A stretch of DNA of 64,000 nt. Source: Paraconiothyrium sp. Pb-2020 (Eukaryota > Ascomycota > Dothideomycetes > Pleosporales > Didymosphaeriaceae). Where the stretch lies: NCBI GenBank assembly GCA_022419385.1, contig JAJUBI010000005.1:4526001-4590000 (forward strand). The letters run 5' to 3'. The notes under the pieces are model-generated. The model saw only the letters and a list, made by a program, of their open reading frames with translations, did no database searches and was not told the DNA's origin. The translations under genes and the position numbers were made by a program. Below are positions 34,943-45,748 of this stretch, in pieces (position 1 is the stretch's first letter; each line of letters starts with the position of its first letter).

Positions 34943-36412
34943 TTATACCATCTTTTTCAGGCTTCGGTCAACCCGAAGTCTAACAATGGCAGAAAGGATA
35001 GTCGCAACAACCGCCATTCCACCAGCGTAGAATATGGCGGGCCGATACGGCCCGATACCTCTGCTCTCGCCGCCAGAGGCATCCAGAATGTAGCCTGCGA
35101 TTGGTGCACCCTACGAAAGGACAGTCAGTGAATGATACTGCAAGATAGGCAAGTAGATAGAACATACCATGAGATATCCACCAATCCAGCCGCTAACGAT
35201 CATGCCCATCGCAACACCCACTCGTGCGGAACCGAAGACGTTACCTACTACAGTAGGCATAGTAGAGAAGAAGCCGCCGTTAGCCATACCATTGATGATC
35301 ACAAAGGCTATAAGCGGGCCAAGAGAGCTTGATAGAGGCCACATAACCATCAAACTGATTGCGCTGAGTAGGAGAGTGATGAAGAGAGTAGTCAACGAGC
35401 CCAGCTTGTCGCACGCGAAGCCAGATCCCAGACGGCCAATAGCGGAACAGAAGTTGAAGGCTGCAAGTAGACCAGCGCCGGCAGCCGAAGGAAGGCCGAG
35501 CGAGTTGCTATACAGCGGTAAAAAGAAAGGCGGCACGAAGAGCGGGAACGTGCCGATGACGCCGACAGCAAAGACAAGCCCGAACTTGACATCTTTGAAA
35601 AGGGACCATTCCACGAACTGGGCCTTGCGGATAGGGACGCGCTCCTTCATCAACCATGCAGCGGGCAATCCAGTGCTTATGATCATGAATCCGAAAATTC
35701 GAAACGCCCAGGGAATGCCAACGTTTTCGATGAGAGCATTGAGCATAAAACTCATTGCTGTGCCGCCGAGTCCACCTCCAGCGTAGACGATGCCATTTGC
35801 AACTCCGCGTTTAGTCTTGAAATACTGTGCTGGTGTGATCGAAGCCGTCTTTTGATACGTTAGCTACATGCTCGGCCAAGCGATTGCCTTGCTTACCATG
35901 AAACAAAGACTCGTGCCCAACCCGCAGACCAGACCCCAGGTCATGAAGAGACCCGGGATACTGTCTACCGCAAATCCAGCTAGAATGCTGCCCAGACCAA
36001 GCAGAAATATTCCAGCAAGTCCTGTGGCTCTTGCACCAACTTTCCTGATCAGCGTGGCATTTGGAATAGCAAGGATCGCAATCATCGCAGGGACGAGCGA
36101 TCCCACGAATGCGAGCGTGGCCGGGGGATATTTCTTTTGCTGGACGAGGGCGGCCTGCATCACGCCCCAAGTATAGGACGCCCCCACGAACCACCAGGTG
36201 ATGACTGCACCGGAGAAAACAACGACCCATCCATAACCACCGTCTGGCACTTCGGAGTCGGCGAGTAGAGAGGCGTGCATGATGGCATCAGCATCAGGGT
36301 CGGTTTCCAGAGCTCGAAGTTGGTCATCCTGGTGATCATTGCGGTCCTGGTTGCGATTTTCAAGCTCGATGGCTGATGGCGACCGCATTGTCTGCGTCGT
36401 CGTCGTGGCCAT
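34943..36412 (-). CDS. MFS monocarboxylate-type transporter
   Basis: 454 aa in three exons: 35897-36412, 35168-35848, 34943-35110, with short GT-AG introns (GTAAGC..AAAAG with branch GCTAAC; GTATGT..TCGTAG). The N-terminal hydrophilic tail (about 60 aa) ends in PDGGYGWVVVFSGAVI, the MCT-family signature before TM1. Twelve helices follow in two sets of six, with GLGTSLCFMTASITPAQYF, KRGVANGIVYAGGGLGG, FCSAIGRLGSGFACDKLG and MPTVVGNVFG as family-like loops. It should sit in the plasma membrane or another membrane; substrates of fungal members are mostly unknown. The ORF is open upstream of the chosen ATG, but that extension lacks homology-like sequence. It lies 231 bp downstream of the permease gene on the same strand. 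Confidence 0.92.
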
Positions 36413-36643
36413 ACTGAACACGATTGTTGCCGAATATTCCGAACAAAATACAAAATTTAACAAGGGACAGTCTCGTTCTTCTACTGAAAAATGATGAAGG
36501 GTTTGATTTTGATGACTGGTACGCGGAGACCTCCGACCAATCAGATGACCTCGCTTGTTGACGGGAAACTGACGGGAAGGAAGAACAAGCACGCCCTTCG
36601 ATTTCACTAATCCCTTCTCCACATCTCTACGTGGGTTCAATGA

Positions 36644-38432
36644 TCAAACTGATTTCCTCACATACTCCACAGGACCCTCGTAGTGATGCCTCGCACTGAT
36701 AGCATAGTACACCCCAGCTATGCCGAGCACACCTGCATACACCGCAATCGCCCAATTCATGCTCGCAGTAGGAGGGTTCGGGGTAGGCGGGAAGAAAGCA
36801 AACACGAAGACAAGGATGCAGAACGCGAGTGCCAGAACGTTTACAGTGAGACCGAGGTTGCGTCCGAGGTTGAACGAAGACGGCAAAAGCGGCAGTTTCT
36901 TCATGCGACGCCACACTATGCACTCGATTGAGATCATGTAGGACGTTACCAATGCCACAGTACCAACGGACATGATTATGTTCCAAGCGATTGTGGATCC
37001 AATGTTGATGCAATGGAAAATGCAGGCTATGAGAGTGGATACGAGGAGGGCATTGACAGGGACGCCGAACCGTGGCGAAACTTGGGATATCCAGCTAGAA
37101 CAAGGGATACCGCGATCGCGAGCAAATGCGAAGAGCTGGCGAGACGCTCCTGCCATATTGGTTAGGTTGTTGGCGAAGTTTAGGATGATGAGCAGGGAGG
37201 CGAAGCCAGACGTGCTTGTGGCGGAACCCGTGGCGGAGTAGTACACTTGGATGATAGGGTATCCGGTTGGTGTCGTCAAAGCTGCTTCAATGTCTCCAAC
37301 CGTATAGCAGAAGGTGCTGTTGGTCCCGTTAGCAAATTCGACAAACGGAGCTATGAATGCCTTGGGTAGTTTTACATGAGTGCAAAGAAGCCCATCGCGC
37401 CGTTCACCAATATTGTGCTGAAGATGACGCGAGGAAGGAGCCTGGAAGAATCCTTTAGCTCCTCGGCCATATGAGCTGGAGCATCTGATCCAACAAAAGC
37501 GCCGACGTTGGTTAGCAACCCAATAAGACAGGCCACACCAGCTACGCGAGTGGATCGTCAGCGTGTACGTCGGATGCACTAACGTGAGGGTAGCTCACTG
37601 TTTCCCCAACCAGAATCTATGAAGGAGTTCCATACTTCAGCATTAGAAGCCTTCGGTGCGTAGACCCATAGCGGCACTAGCATCGCAAGCCAGGCCGCAA
37701 AATGGAGGAACAAGATGATGCCTTCGACAAATGGTAGCCAACGGGCAAAGAACATATTGAAACCGGCAGTAATAAACGTTATCAGCATCGCCATAAGGGT
37801 ACCATGCCACCGCTGAGGGCTGTAAGCCGGGTAGCTGAGGATGAGCAGTCCTTGAAGAATTGTTCCGGATAGAAACGCTCCGATGGTGACGCCAATCTGC
37901 CAGCCTAGGATGCCCAGCCAACCAACAACATACGAGAGTTGCTTTTGGAATTTGCGAGGCCCGAACTCAGAGCACCAATGGTACTGGCCTCCAGCTGTTC
38001 TACGTGCAATTAGCTTTTGTCGAAAGATGCGACGTCGGTAGGATGCGATCTAGCACATACGGAGCCATTGATGCCATCTCGGCCATCGATGTCGCAACGA
38101 GAGTGAAGCCGATCCACACGCCAATGTACGTGTACAGTAAACCGGAAGGGCCACCGTTGCCCAGTCCAAAAGCAACAGTAGCAAGGACAGCTTCCCACGT
38201 TGCCATTAGAATGAGCGCAAACCCAAAGATGCTCGCGAAGCCGAAGTTGCGCTATAGTTGAATTGGCTTTGAGAACGGTTCAGGGATGAAGACGTACCTT
38301 GAAAAGCTGTTGCTTTCCTAACCGTCGCATCGCCTCCCGGTCTGAAGCCGTTCCAGCTTCAATGACAGAGAATCCATTCTCTACATTAGAGGGGGTTGCT
38401 TCTTCAGCCGACGTGAGCGAAGGCTTCTCCAT
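36644..38432 (-). CDS. amino-acid/choline/GABA permease (APC family)
   Basis: 521 aa in five exons: 38298-38432, 38061-38251, 37599-37999, 37376-37541, 36644-37316. All introns are GT-AG and the frame is maintained. Family features: RNFGFASIFGFALILMATWE (TM1), TSMAEMASMAPTAGGQYHWC across a junction (the APC AGGQYxW signature), NTGVACLIGLLTNVGAFVGS, DAPAHMAEELKDSSRLLP, and NNLTNMAGASRQLFAFARD. About twelve TM helices. It is probably a plasma-membrane proton symporter for amino acids, GABA or choline; the exact substrate is not decidable. An upstream in-frame ATG at 38495 is an alternative start; I prefer MEKPSLTS. Confidence 0.93.
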
Positions 38433-38932
38433 TGTGAGAGAGGTCTCTCGATCAAATGATGTATGAAGGTAGAAGAGATGGAATTCAATGTTCATCGGCG
38501 GGGTGATTGTACATATCCGCCTTAAGCTAGGGTAGTACGAGCCATTCCGTACGACTGCACGTCCGACAGATAAGGAGATGCAGGGCTGAAACTATCGAAA
38601 ATTGTGATGCACCATTGCGAGTTATACCGATTGGTGTCCGGATGCTGTCCTGTAATAGGGCTGATCGAAATGCCGTCCGATGCAAGGCGATGGCTCATGC
38701 AATATCGCGGTATCTACAAGCATGGTCAATACGTCCAGGCTCATCGAGCTAAGCATTCATCTAGCCAATTGGACGAATGCCCACAAGGTCGGTAACACAG
38801 ATTGTGCAGGTGTGCAGAGTCGGGCGTTTTATTCAAGGGTTTTATTGGTCCCTGCTCCCACTCACCGAACAACTGAGCTCTAGTAGACTTTCGTCGTGGC
38901 TGCTTCATCCTTGTAGATCAAATTGAGATCTG
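38433..38932. other. intergenic
   Basis: 500 bp holding the permease promoter and the terminator of the next gene on the same strand. No motif worth naming. Confidence 0.35.
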
Positions 38933-40327
38933 TTACGAGACTTCGTCACCACTTCTGTCGGTAGCGAAGAACCCGAACATCCCTTGCTCTTCTCGATCCA
39001 ATTCATAATCTACCCAGCCCATTCCCGTCAACCTCTCTAACCCACCTTTATGCGGAAAGAGCTCGCTAATGCTATGGAGGACCACATACTCCCAATTGAT
39101 GGGTTGCCCAATCTCTTTGAACACCATGTCGCAGTAGACCAGTATCTTCCACATTCCCTTCAACGCTTCCTTCAGCATGGGTAAATCGGGAAAGACATCT
39201 CGCTCTCTTCTCATGCTTTCGTCTTTATGCCTTGTTTGATAGGGCTCGAGATATTTAGATCGTCTCCCGCTATCATAAGGAGCGAGAAGAGGATTGAAGA
39301 AAACGTGTTCGACTACATGACCGTGCTCTTCCAGCACAATCTTCAGCATGTTGTTGTAGCTTTGCGTATTCATGTACGCTGGTCGCGGTAATAGCTTTGC
39401 GAGTGTAGAAGTGCGATGAGAACTATACTCGTACTCTTGTAGGTGCTCGTGTGACTGCAGCAACGGAGAGGATGGTTTGCTATCGATGTAGGTCCAGAGA
39501 AGATTCAGATACACGAAAGGTACGATGACCCTCTCAACGAGTGAGGTCAAACCGACACTTGCGTTACAGCAGGCCATGCCGTCGGTGATGAACGCTTTGA
39601 GGCCCACTTGTGGATGATGTGCAAGAAGGAGTATCGTTTCGATCATGTACGTTTTCCTCGCCAAATCCGCTGTTATGGCAGCTTCAATGATCAGAAGCCG
39701 TATAATATCCGAGCAGGACTTTCGGTCCAGCCAAATTCGATTGTATTCCGCCTCGTTGTCACCAGCGTAGCGAGCGACGCGGGCGATGAAGTCTATCCAC
39801 GCTTCCACGTGAGCGAATTCTTCAACTAAGCCTTCTCGGCCGTAGTGACCACCTGATGTGATAGGTACATAGGACATATACTTTGTGGCAAAGTCTGGCG
39901 TATATACGAAGCGTCGCTCCGGAGCGGGTGTCGGCCAAGACTCGGTTGAGTGCGAACGAAGTTCCGCGTTGCGCCTTTCCCTCAAAGTCTGTTGGGGCTC
40001 TCCATGGTATTGTGTTTCTAAAGTAGACTGATCATTCACTACAGTCGGATCTTTCAGCTCTGATACAGTCCATTGCCTTGCTCGCTCCGCGTAATCCTTG
40101 CTGGGCCGGTACGTCCTGCGTTCCGCTAGAGAGTGTTCACGTACAGTTGCCTGGAATGTGCGGGCAAAATGTTCAAGCTGTTTGCGATGACTTGGTCTGC
40201 TTTTGGCAAACAAATCTGGATGTTGAGGTCCAGGATTGCGGCCATCGCCATACTCGAACATGGAGCAGAGGCTGTGCCATGGGATAGCGTGAGAGAGGAA
40301 AGCCATATCAATGCGGAGGATGTTCAA
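38933..40327 (-). CDS. hypothetical protein, 464 aa
   Basis: Long intronless frame on the minus strand, not recognised. The N-terminus from residue 24 (MFEYGDGRNPG) may be the true start; earlier Met codons lie in a hydrophobic-poor leader. Residues 40-130 are charged and Arg-rich (RHSLAERRTYRPSKDYAERA type). The core from about 165 has helices with YGREGLVEEFAHVEAWIDF, SCSDIIRLLIIEAAITADLA and GMWKILVYCDMVFKEIG. It ends GWVDYELDREEQGMFGFFA. No signal peptide or transmembrane segment. Codon use and length argue for a real gene. Neighbours (permease, AA9 enzyme) give no hint of role. Confidence 0.65.
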   Translation of the reverse strand: MNILRIDMAFLSHAIPWHSLCSMFEYGDGRNPGPQHPDLFAKSRPSHRKQLEHFARTFQATVREHSLAERRTYRPSKDYAERARQWTVSELKDPTVVNDQSTLETQYHGEPQQTLRERRNAELRSHSTESWPTPAPERRFVYTPDFATKYMSYVPITSGGHYGREGLVEEFAHVEAWIDFIARVARYAGDNEAEYNRIWLDRKSCSDIIRLLIIEAAITADLARKTYMIETILLLAHHPQVGLKAFITDGMACCNASVGLTSLVERVIVPFVYLNLLWTYIDSKPSSPLLQSHEHLQEYEYSSHRTSTLAKLLPRPAYMNTQSYNNMLKIVLEEHGHVVEHVFFNPLLAPYDSGRRSKYLEPYQTRHKDESMRRERDVFPDLPMLKEALKGMWKILVYCDMVFKEIGQPINWEYVVLHSISELFPHKGGLERLTGMGWVDYELDREEQGMFGFFATDRSGDEVS

Positions 40328-41055
40328 AGAGATGACAAAAATTTAGCTGAGTGTGAAATTATTACCATGAACATGTGGAGATGGGGGCGGGAAGGAAGTT
40401 GGACAGATCGCTTCCTATACGGCCAGGCGCTTGACCGTTTCCGGTTAAAGGCTTTCACGCACCCACTATCTCATGGTCCAAGAACCCGTTTATATGTACT
40501 GAAATCGTCGCCGAGCGTCTCACGATGAATGTAGCCCCAGAAAAAGACGAAAGGTAAGATCTTTCATCATTACTAACAGCCGTGATATGACGAAATCGGT
40601 TAGGCTAGATACCTATTTCCAACAATCAATGAAAAAGGCGGTTAGATATCTTATGACTCCTCCTCAGTCATAGATAAATCCAGTCGACGATCCAACGCCA
40701 TGCTGATCACGACACTCATAATGGCACATCAGGGGTGAACCCCTTCCCTTTTCCATTAAAAACCCGGTCTTTGCTCTCAGATTCATCTTCCATAGGTTCA
40801 ATACCTTGGCGCAAGCTTTCAGCAATATACAGAATTAGCCAATGCGTGGCCACACATACGCAGCAAAGGCTGTCAGGAGCCAATCCGTACCTTCTGCAAC
40901 CCAATCGAAGGGGGAAGCGATAACGTGAAATGCATAGCAAGAGATGATCATGCTGGGTAATGATCCTTCTGGATCCTTAAATTGAAACGAATATATACAG
41001 AATAAGCCAACTCTATGCGTTCCTGCTCTCACGCACACCACCTACGCATAACGCT
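40328..41055. other. intergenic
   Basis: 728 bp between the orphan gene promoter and the 3' end of the AA9 gene. Short open frames only. Confidence 0.4.
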
Positions 41056-41853
41056 CTAGCACGTGAACACCTTCGGTCCCGGAACAGTGTACGTCTGCCC
41101 CTTATACGCATCATACGTAATGCCAGCGTCAGTTCCCTTGTAAGCACCCGGGAACGCCACGAGGCCAGAGGGGGTGGTAGATCCGGATCCGGTAACCTTC
41201 AGCTGGTGGCATCCAGGGTAGAATTGCGCGCCAGGGTAGGTGTAGGACGCGTGCAGCGCGATGATCTCGTGGCGCACAAGGTAGTAGCCGGGCTTGAGGC
41301 ACGAGGGGACGGTGTAGGTGGCGACGCCGCCGGCGCTCATCAGCTTGGTGTCGCCCCAGGTGTTGGAGGTGCCTTCGCGGCCTTCTTCTTTGACTTTAAA
41401 CCAGACGGCGCTGTACTATCGTTAGCAATGCTCGTGAGGGGAGAGAGGTGAAGGGGAGGAAACGCACGTGGAGTTGGGCATGTAGTTGTTGCACCCGGCG
41501 TCAGGGCATCTTGCCATGTAAGTCACAACCGGTCCGACGTGGCTCTCAGGCCAGAGCGTCCAGCGGAGCGAGATCTCGGATCCCGCAGCGACTTCGGCGT
41601 GGAGGGCAGCAGGAGATGATCCAACGATGCCACCCTCAGTGTAGCCGCCACACTGGAGGTCAGCGATCGTTACATCCTGAACAGGGCCGTTGCCCTGGAT
41701 GGGGCGCGAGATGCGCTGCGGCGCGGGCGAGGTGTAGGGATCGGTGTAGGGCTGATAGAAGGTGTAGACCTTGTTTGCAATGGTCGCGTTGTCAACGTAG
41801 CCGTGGGCAGCGACGGCGGCGGCGAAGCCGAGAGTTGGGAGAAGGTACTTCAT
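41056..41853 (-). CDS. AA9 lytic polysaccharide monooxygenase
   Basis: Secreted copper enzyme that oxidatively cleaves cellulose or related glucans. 246 aa, exons 41468-41853 and 41056-41410; the 57-nt intron (GTGCGT..TACAG) falls within NST-AVWF. The signal peptide ends AAVAA, so the mature chain starts with the copper-binding His (HGYVDNATI). The second His lies in ESHVGPVVTYMA, and the axial Tyr in GAQFYPGCHQLKV next to the conserved Gln, after LVRHEIIALH. Cys residues for the AA9 disulfide are present (LQCGG, YPGC). No CBM1 follows; the protein ends at PGPKVFTC. A TATA box lies about 140 bp upstream, fitting inducible control during growth on plant cell wall. Confidence 0.95.
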
Positions 41854-41988
41854 GGTAACTATTTCAAAAGCGAAAGACGATCCTGCGTTGATTTAGAAAG
41901 AAACGAATGTGAATGAACGAGGACGGTAATAAAAGAATGGAAGTGGTGCTGGACCTGAACTGCGTTGCACTGGAAAAACGAACGCCGT

Positions 41989-41996
41989 CTTTTATA
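41989..41996 (-). promoter_or_regulatory. TATA box of the AA9 gene
   Basis: TATAAAAG on the minus strand 136-143 bp before the AA9 start codon. It is the same octamer at nearly the same distance as for the secreted cysteine-rich protein gene. Confidence 0.55.
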
Positions 41997-42821
41997 TTAA
42001 GAGCCATGCATGTTCACATTAATACAAGGGGAGCAGCAAACAGCACCATGTGGGTCGCATAGCGAACTGTTTGAGATGTCCAATCTGGTGTCGATCATGA
42101 AGGACGATGTGTAGATTAAACGAAACACGCTACAGCGAAAGGGTGCAGTCCGTGACCACCAAGACCTTCCTTCGGCGGCAACATGACGACTTGGCGATTC
42201 GAGAACTTGCGATGGGAGAGGGCATGTCGGTGGTTGGCGGATTTGAGGGGTAGGTGGTAGCTGCGCGTGGTCACGTAGGTGGTGGTGGGATTGTGCATCC
42301 TCATGGGCAGCCTTGCTTGCGGCTTGCAGGTGCACTGCCGGCAGCAATGGTTTGTTGGTTCTTGGATCTGGGGTGCATTGAGTAGCCCAAGAAGGCTTGA
42401 TGATTTTTTCATTGGTGGAGATATGGTGTTTGGGCATTGCGGGACGACGGGCGGCACGTGTGTTTCATATACTGCGGTACGACTTTCCGGGTTGACGTGG
42501 ACTTGGCCGTTCGCTTTCGCATGTCGTGGGGTACAACAAATTGCTGCCAATGCAAAGTAGCCGCGCTTTGCCTTGAAGGGAGCGATGGATTCGTCATCTG
42601 TGGTTTCATGGGAATCCTGGCGGCAATGGCAGTGGAGAGTCCGGAAGAGGGTTCCGGATGAGTGTTGTTTGATGGTTCGCGTCAACCTAGGCTCGTGTCA
42701 GGACTCGAGACTAAATCAAAGGTTCCACAACACGCAGCAGTCCTACCAATGTAAGCATGGCCAAGTCCTGCTACCGCATCTTTGGCCTGGAAATCTCACA
42801 TCGATCGCAGTGGCTCCCACT
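41997..42821. other. intergenic, no gene supported
   Basis: 825 bp. A 189-codon minus-strand frame (42116-42685) overlaps others on both strands and has no domain, so I do not call it. Confidence 0.4.
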
Positions 42822-43238
42822 CTACTTGGCCTTTGCGAAATCTGGATCCGCAACCCAAGATTCCACCCCATCAGGAATCGTAACACACGCACTCCGAGTG
42901 TAGATGTGTTTCGCATTCTTCCACTCTAGTCCATCTAGCAAACCTCCCTTGACAGCAACAACTGGTGGGTCTCCGCCTTCAACGACATGAGCGTGCAAGA
43001 TGCGGCTGCCACACTTGTTGCAAAAGTAGCATTGCTGCTTCCTCCCACTATCACAAACGCGCGAGAAGTGGGAAACGTTGGGATTGTCGTCGACACGGAA
43101 GAAGGGGAAGATGGCGGAGGTTCCGAAGGCTGAGGCAGATTGCCGCCTACAGTCGATGCAATGGCAGTGGTAAAGGTTCAAAGGTTTGTCAACGGGTGTG
43201 ACGAACTTGACGGAGCCGCAAGCACATTGACCGTTCAT
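42822..43238 (-). CDS. GFA/CENP-V-fold zinc protein
   Basis: 138-aa intronless protein of the glutathione-dependent formaldehyde-activating (GFA) superfamily. Zinc-binding Cys sets are visible: QCACGSV at the N-terminus, CHCIDCRRQSASAFG, and CYFCNKCGSRI. This is the full family pattern (C-x-C, C-x-C-x2-C, C-x2-C). GTSAIFPFF and the C-terminal PDGVESW segment are also typical. Family members are mostly of unknown catalytic role; a link to S-hydroxymethylglutathione or thiol chemistry is possible but not shown. Start MNGQCACGS puts the first Cys at residue 5 as usual. Confidence 0.93.
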   Translation of the reverse strand: MNGQCACGSVKFVTPVDKPLNLYHCHCIDCRRQSASAFGTSAIFPFFRVDDNPNVSHFSRVCDSGRKQQCYFCNKCGSRILHAHVVEGGDPPVVAVKGGLLDGLEWKNAKHIYTRSACVTIPDGVESWVADPDFAKAK

Positions 43239-43766
43239 CTTGTTGTTCCCTAGTGGATTGCTCGGAATCTGAGTATGACGGCGCTGTCCTCTTCGAGCTG
43301 GGTAACCTCGTACTTAATAGACCTCGAGGCCCCGCATCCCCACGAGCGGGGTGTGCCGCCATGCAGGATCCGGCTGCTTGCAGATCGAATTGCATTTGCC
43401 GGTCCCATGGCAGTGCGTTGGGGTCGGATTTCGTGATCGAGGTGGTCATTCACAGTCTCCGTCTCCCACAAGTAGCAGTCGCAGGCTACATGACCAACAC
43501 CCCCGTAGAACCAGGCCAGGCACCATTGACTGGGCTGTATGAGCACGAGAACCAGTTGCGCAATGTAAAACCCTTCTTGGGGCTTGCGCAGGTGGTTCAG
43601 TTGTGCCGAGTGACGTCTCGAAGGTTCGGTCGCTCATGCTTCGATTGTGAGGTCCAAGCTCACCACCCCACCACATACACGAAGCCCCGCGCGAGAACGC
43701 CGCAAACATTGGACTTCTCCAAAACACGACACGATAACCTCAAGTGAACGCTGCAGCATCCGAACC
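43239..43766. promoter_or_regulatory. divergent promoter region, GFA gene and CDC37
   Basis: 528 bp between divergent start codons. A 164-codon plus-strand frame (43253-43747) crosses it but has no motif and would overlap the CDC37 leader, so it is treated as chance. Confidence 0.4.
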
Positions 43767-45339
43767 ATGGTGATCAACTACAGCAAGTGGGTGAGCTCTC
43801 TCCTTCGCTCGCTTGTCCTACGACATATATGCTAATCCCGAAGTTCAGGACGCCCTCGAGCTATCCGACGACAGCGACATCGAAGTGCACCCCAACGTCG
43901 ACAAAAAGTCCTTCATCCGTGCCAAACAAGCCCAAATTCACCAAGAGCGCGACCACCGCAGACACCAGATCAAGACCCTCAAATACGAACGCATCATCAA
44001 TGACGGCCTGACTGAGCGAATCGAGAAGCTACTTACAGCCCTCAAATCGCATAAAGATAAAGATGCAGAGGGAAACACAGATCAGCTGGTCTTCCAGTCG
44101 ATGATGGAGGGCATGATGGCGAGTGGGGAGGACAGGCCGCCACCACCACCCGAAGGTGTGCACGAGCACGTCAAGGAGAAGCCGACATACCCGCAAATGA
44201 TGGCGAGTTTGGTGGATACTGTAAAGAAGGAGGTGGACGAGAAGAAGGTGGTCGATAACCGGTTAGACGCGTTTATCGAGGGGCTGGGCGAGCACAAGGC
44301 GAGAGTTGAGGGGCTGCAGAAGGAGTTACTGGCGAAGCTGGCAGAGCTCGAGGCTGAAGAGAAGAAGCACATCACCAGCGACGATATCAAGGACGGGTTC
44401 AATTATTCTAACGTTAAGACGGAGCCTTCCTCGTCAGCGCCGAAGAAAAAGGAACCATCCGTCGAGTTGCTCAATAACCCCTCGCGCCCCGGAACCCAGC
44501 GCACCGACACAGGACAATCCTCTGGCGCCGACGCCGACATAGAGGAGGGCGTAGCACTCGCCGACAATGAAGACGACGTCGAAGCCTCACCACTAGCTAA
44601 AGAATTTGCGAAAATCAAACGCGGCGACTGGTCAAGCTGCCTCTCCTTCATCTCCGCGCACCCCGAAATCCTCAAGGAGAAAGAAACAGACGGACTCCTC
44701 GTCGAAGCCTTCAACAGCGAACTCGAAGGCAAGCCCAAGCACGCCGCACAGTGCGTGCACCAAGGCCTCCTCCTCCAATACTGCCGGCAACTTGGCGGAA
44801 GAGACGGCGTAGCCCTCTTCTTCAAGCGCGTGCAGACGAAAGACCATCAGGCGAATAAGCTCTTCAACGATGACGTCGACTCTACGTACCGCCGCATCCG
44901 TGACCGCGCCGCCGAAATCAAGAAAGAGCGCGAAGAGAACGCGGGCCAGGAAGGCGTCGAGCAGATTCAGTTGCACGCCGTCGACCCTAACACAACCATC
45001 AACATCCAGGTCCCGCCGAAAGAACCCACGTCCACAGACGAAGAAGGCCGCGCGGTAGAGATCGCAAGCAGAGAGATTTTCGAGGCTTTCCCGCCGGGCT
45101 TGCAGCGCGCGTTGGAGAGCGGGAGCTTGGACGAGGTGAACAAGGTACTGGCGAAGATGAGTGTGGACGAGGCGGAGGAGGTAGTAGGAAAGTTGGGGGA
45201 TGGCGGGATGTTGAGTCTTGAGCAGGGCGTGGTGGATGCGACGACAGACGAGGGGAAGAAGGTTATGGAGGAGATCGAGCGGAGTCATAAGATGCCGAAC
45301 CAGAGTCCGGCGGTGAACGCGGTGGATGAGGTCGATTAA
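43767..45339 (+). CDS. CDC37: Hsp90 co-chaperone Cdc37
   Basis: Kinase-specific Hsp90 co-chaperone, cytosolic. 504 aa. Exon 1 (43767-43790) encodes just MVINYSKW; the 58-nt intron 43791-43848 (GTGAGC..TTCAG) joins it to DALELSDDSDIEVHPNVDKK, giving the invariant Cdc37 N-terminus with the CK2-type acidic Ser site (SDDSD). An apparent ATG at 43813 lies inside this intron and is not the start. The N-terminal coiled coil (about 30-200) is followed by the Hsp90-binding middle domain (SPLAKEFAKIKRGDWSSCLS, CVHQGLLLQYCRQLGG, VALFFKRV) and a C-terminal helical segment. Acidic linker at about 240-270. Confidence 0.96.
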
Positions 45340-45748
45340 GGATGAGGTGCGCAGATGTGAGCCAGTCCGATAATGCATTGAAGCGCAGTGGGATCATGGT
45401 TGCATGTGTACTATAGCTGATAATGGTACCTACGAGGCCTCGCAAGCCGAGCAATGAGATACCCTTTATGATACAATCTCCAATGGAAAAGAAGCTCTGA
45501 GCAGCCGTGGTGTTGTAGTCCACCTCGAATAGCTACTCTGCAGTATGCCCAATCATGGACAACAGTCCCCGCAAAGATCTTCTCCACTGCCTCCACCATT
45601 GATAGGAAAGTTAGGGTGCACTCAAGGCGCCTGTCGAAATCTACATAGCTCCAACCCCAAACAGCCTTTAAGACCTGACAAAATCCGTGAGGCACCATTC
45701 TCATCTCAGACCGAATCTTCAATCGTTCCGCCGGTTCGACAAATTTTC
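45340..45748. other. convergent intergenic region
   Basis: 409 bp between the 3' ends of CDC37 and the Rtt103-like gene. No feature seen beyond presumed terminators. Confidence 0.4.

Noticed and set aside
42116..42685. 189-codon minus-strand frame
   Set aside because: No domain, overlapping frames on both strands, no signal peptide or splice support.
43813..43848. Start of CDC37 at ATG 43813
   Set aside because: It lies in a 58-nt intron. Exon 43767-43790 gives the invariant Cdc37 N-terminus after splicing.
44632..45378. 248-codon minus-strand frame over CDC37
   Set aside because: Antisense shadow with low-complexity His/Leu/Arg composition.
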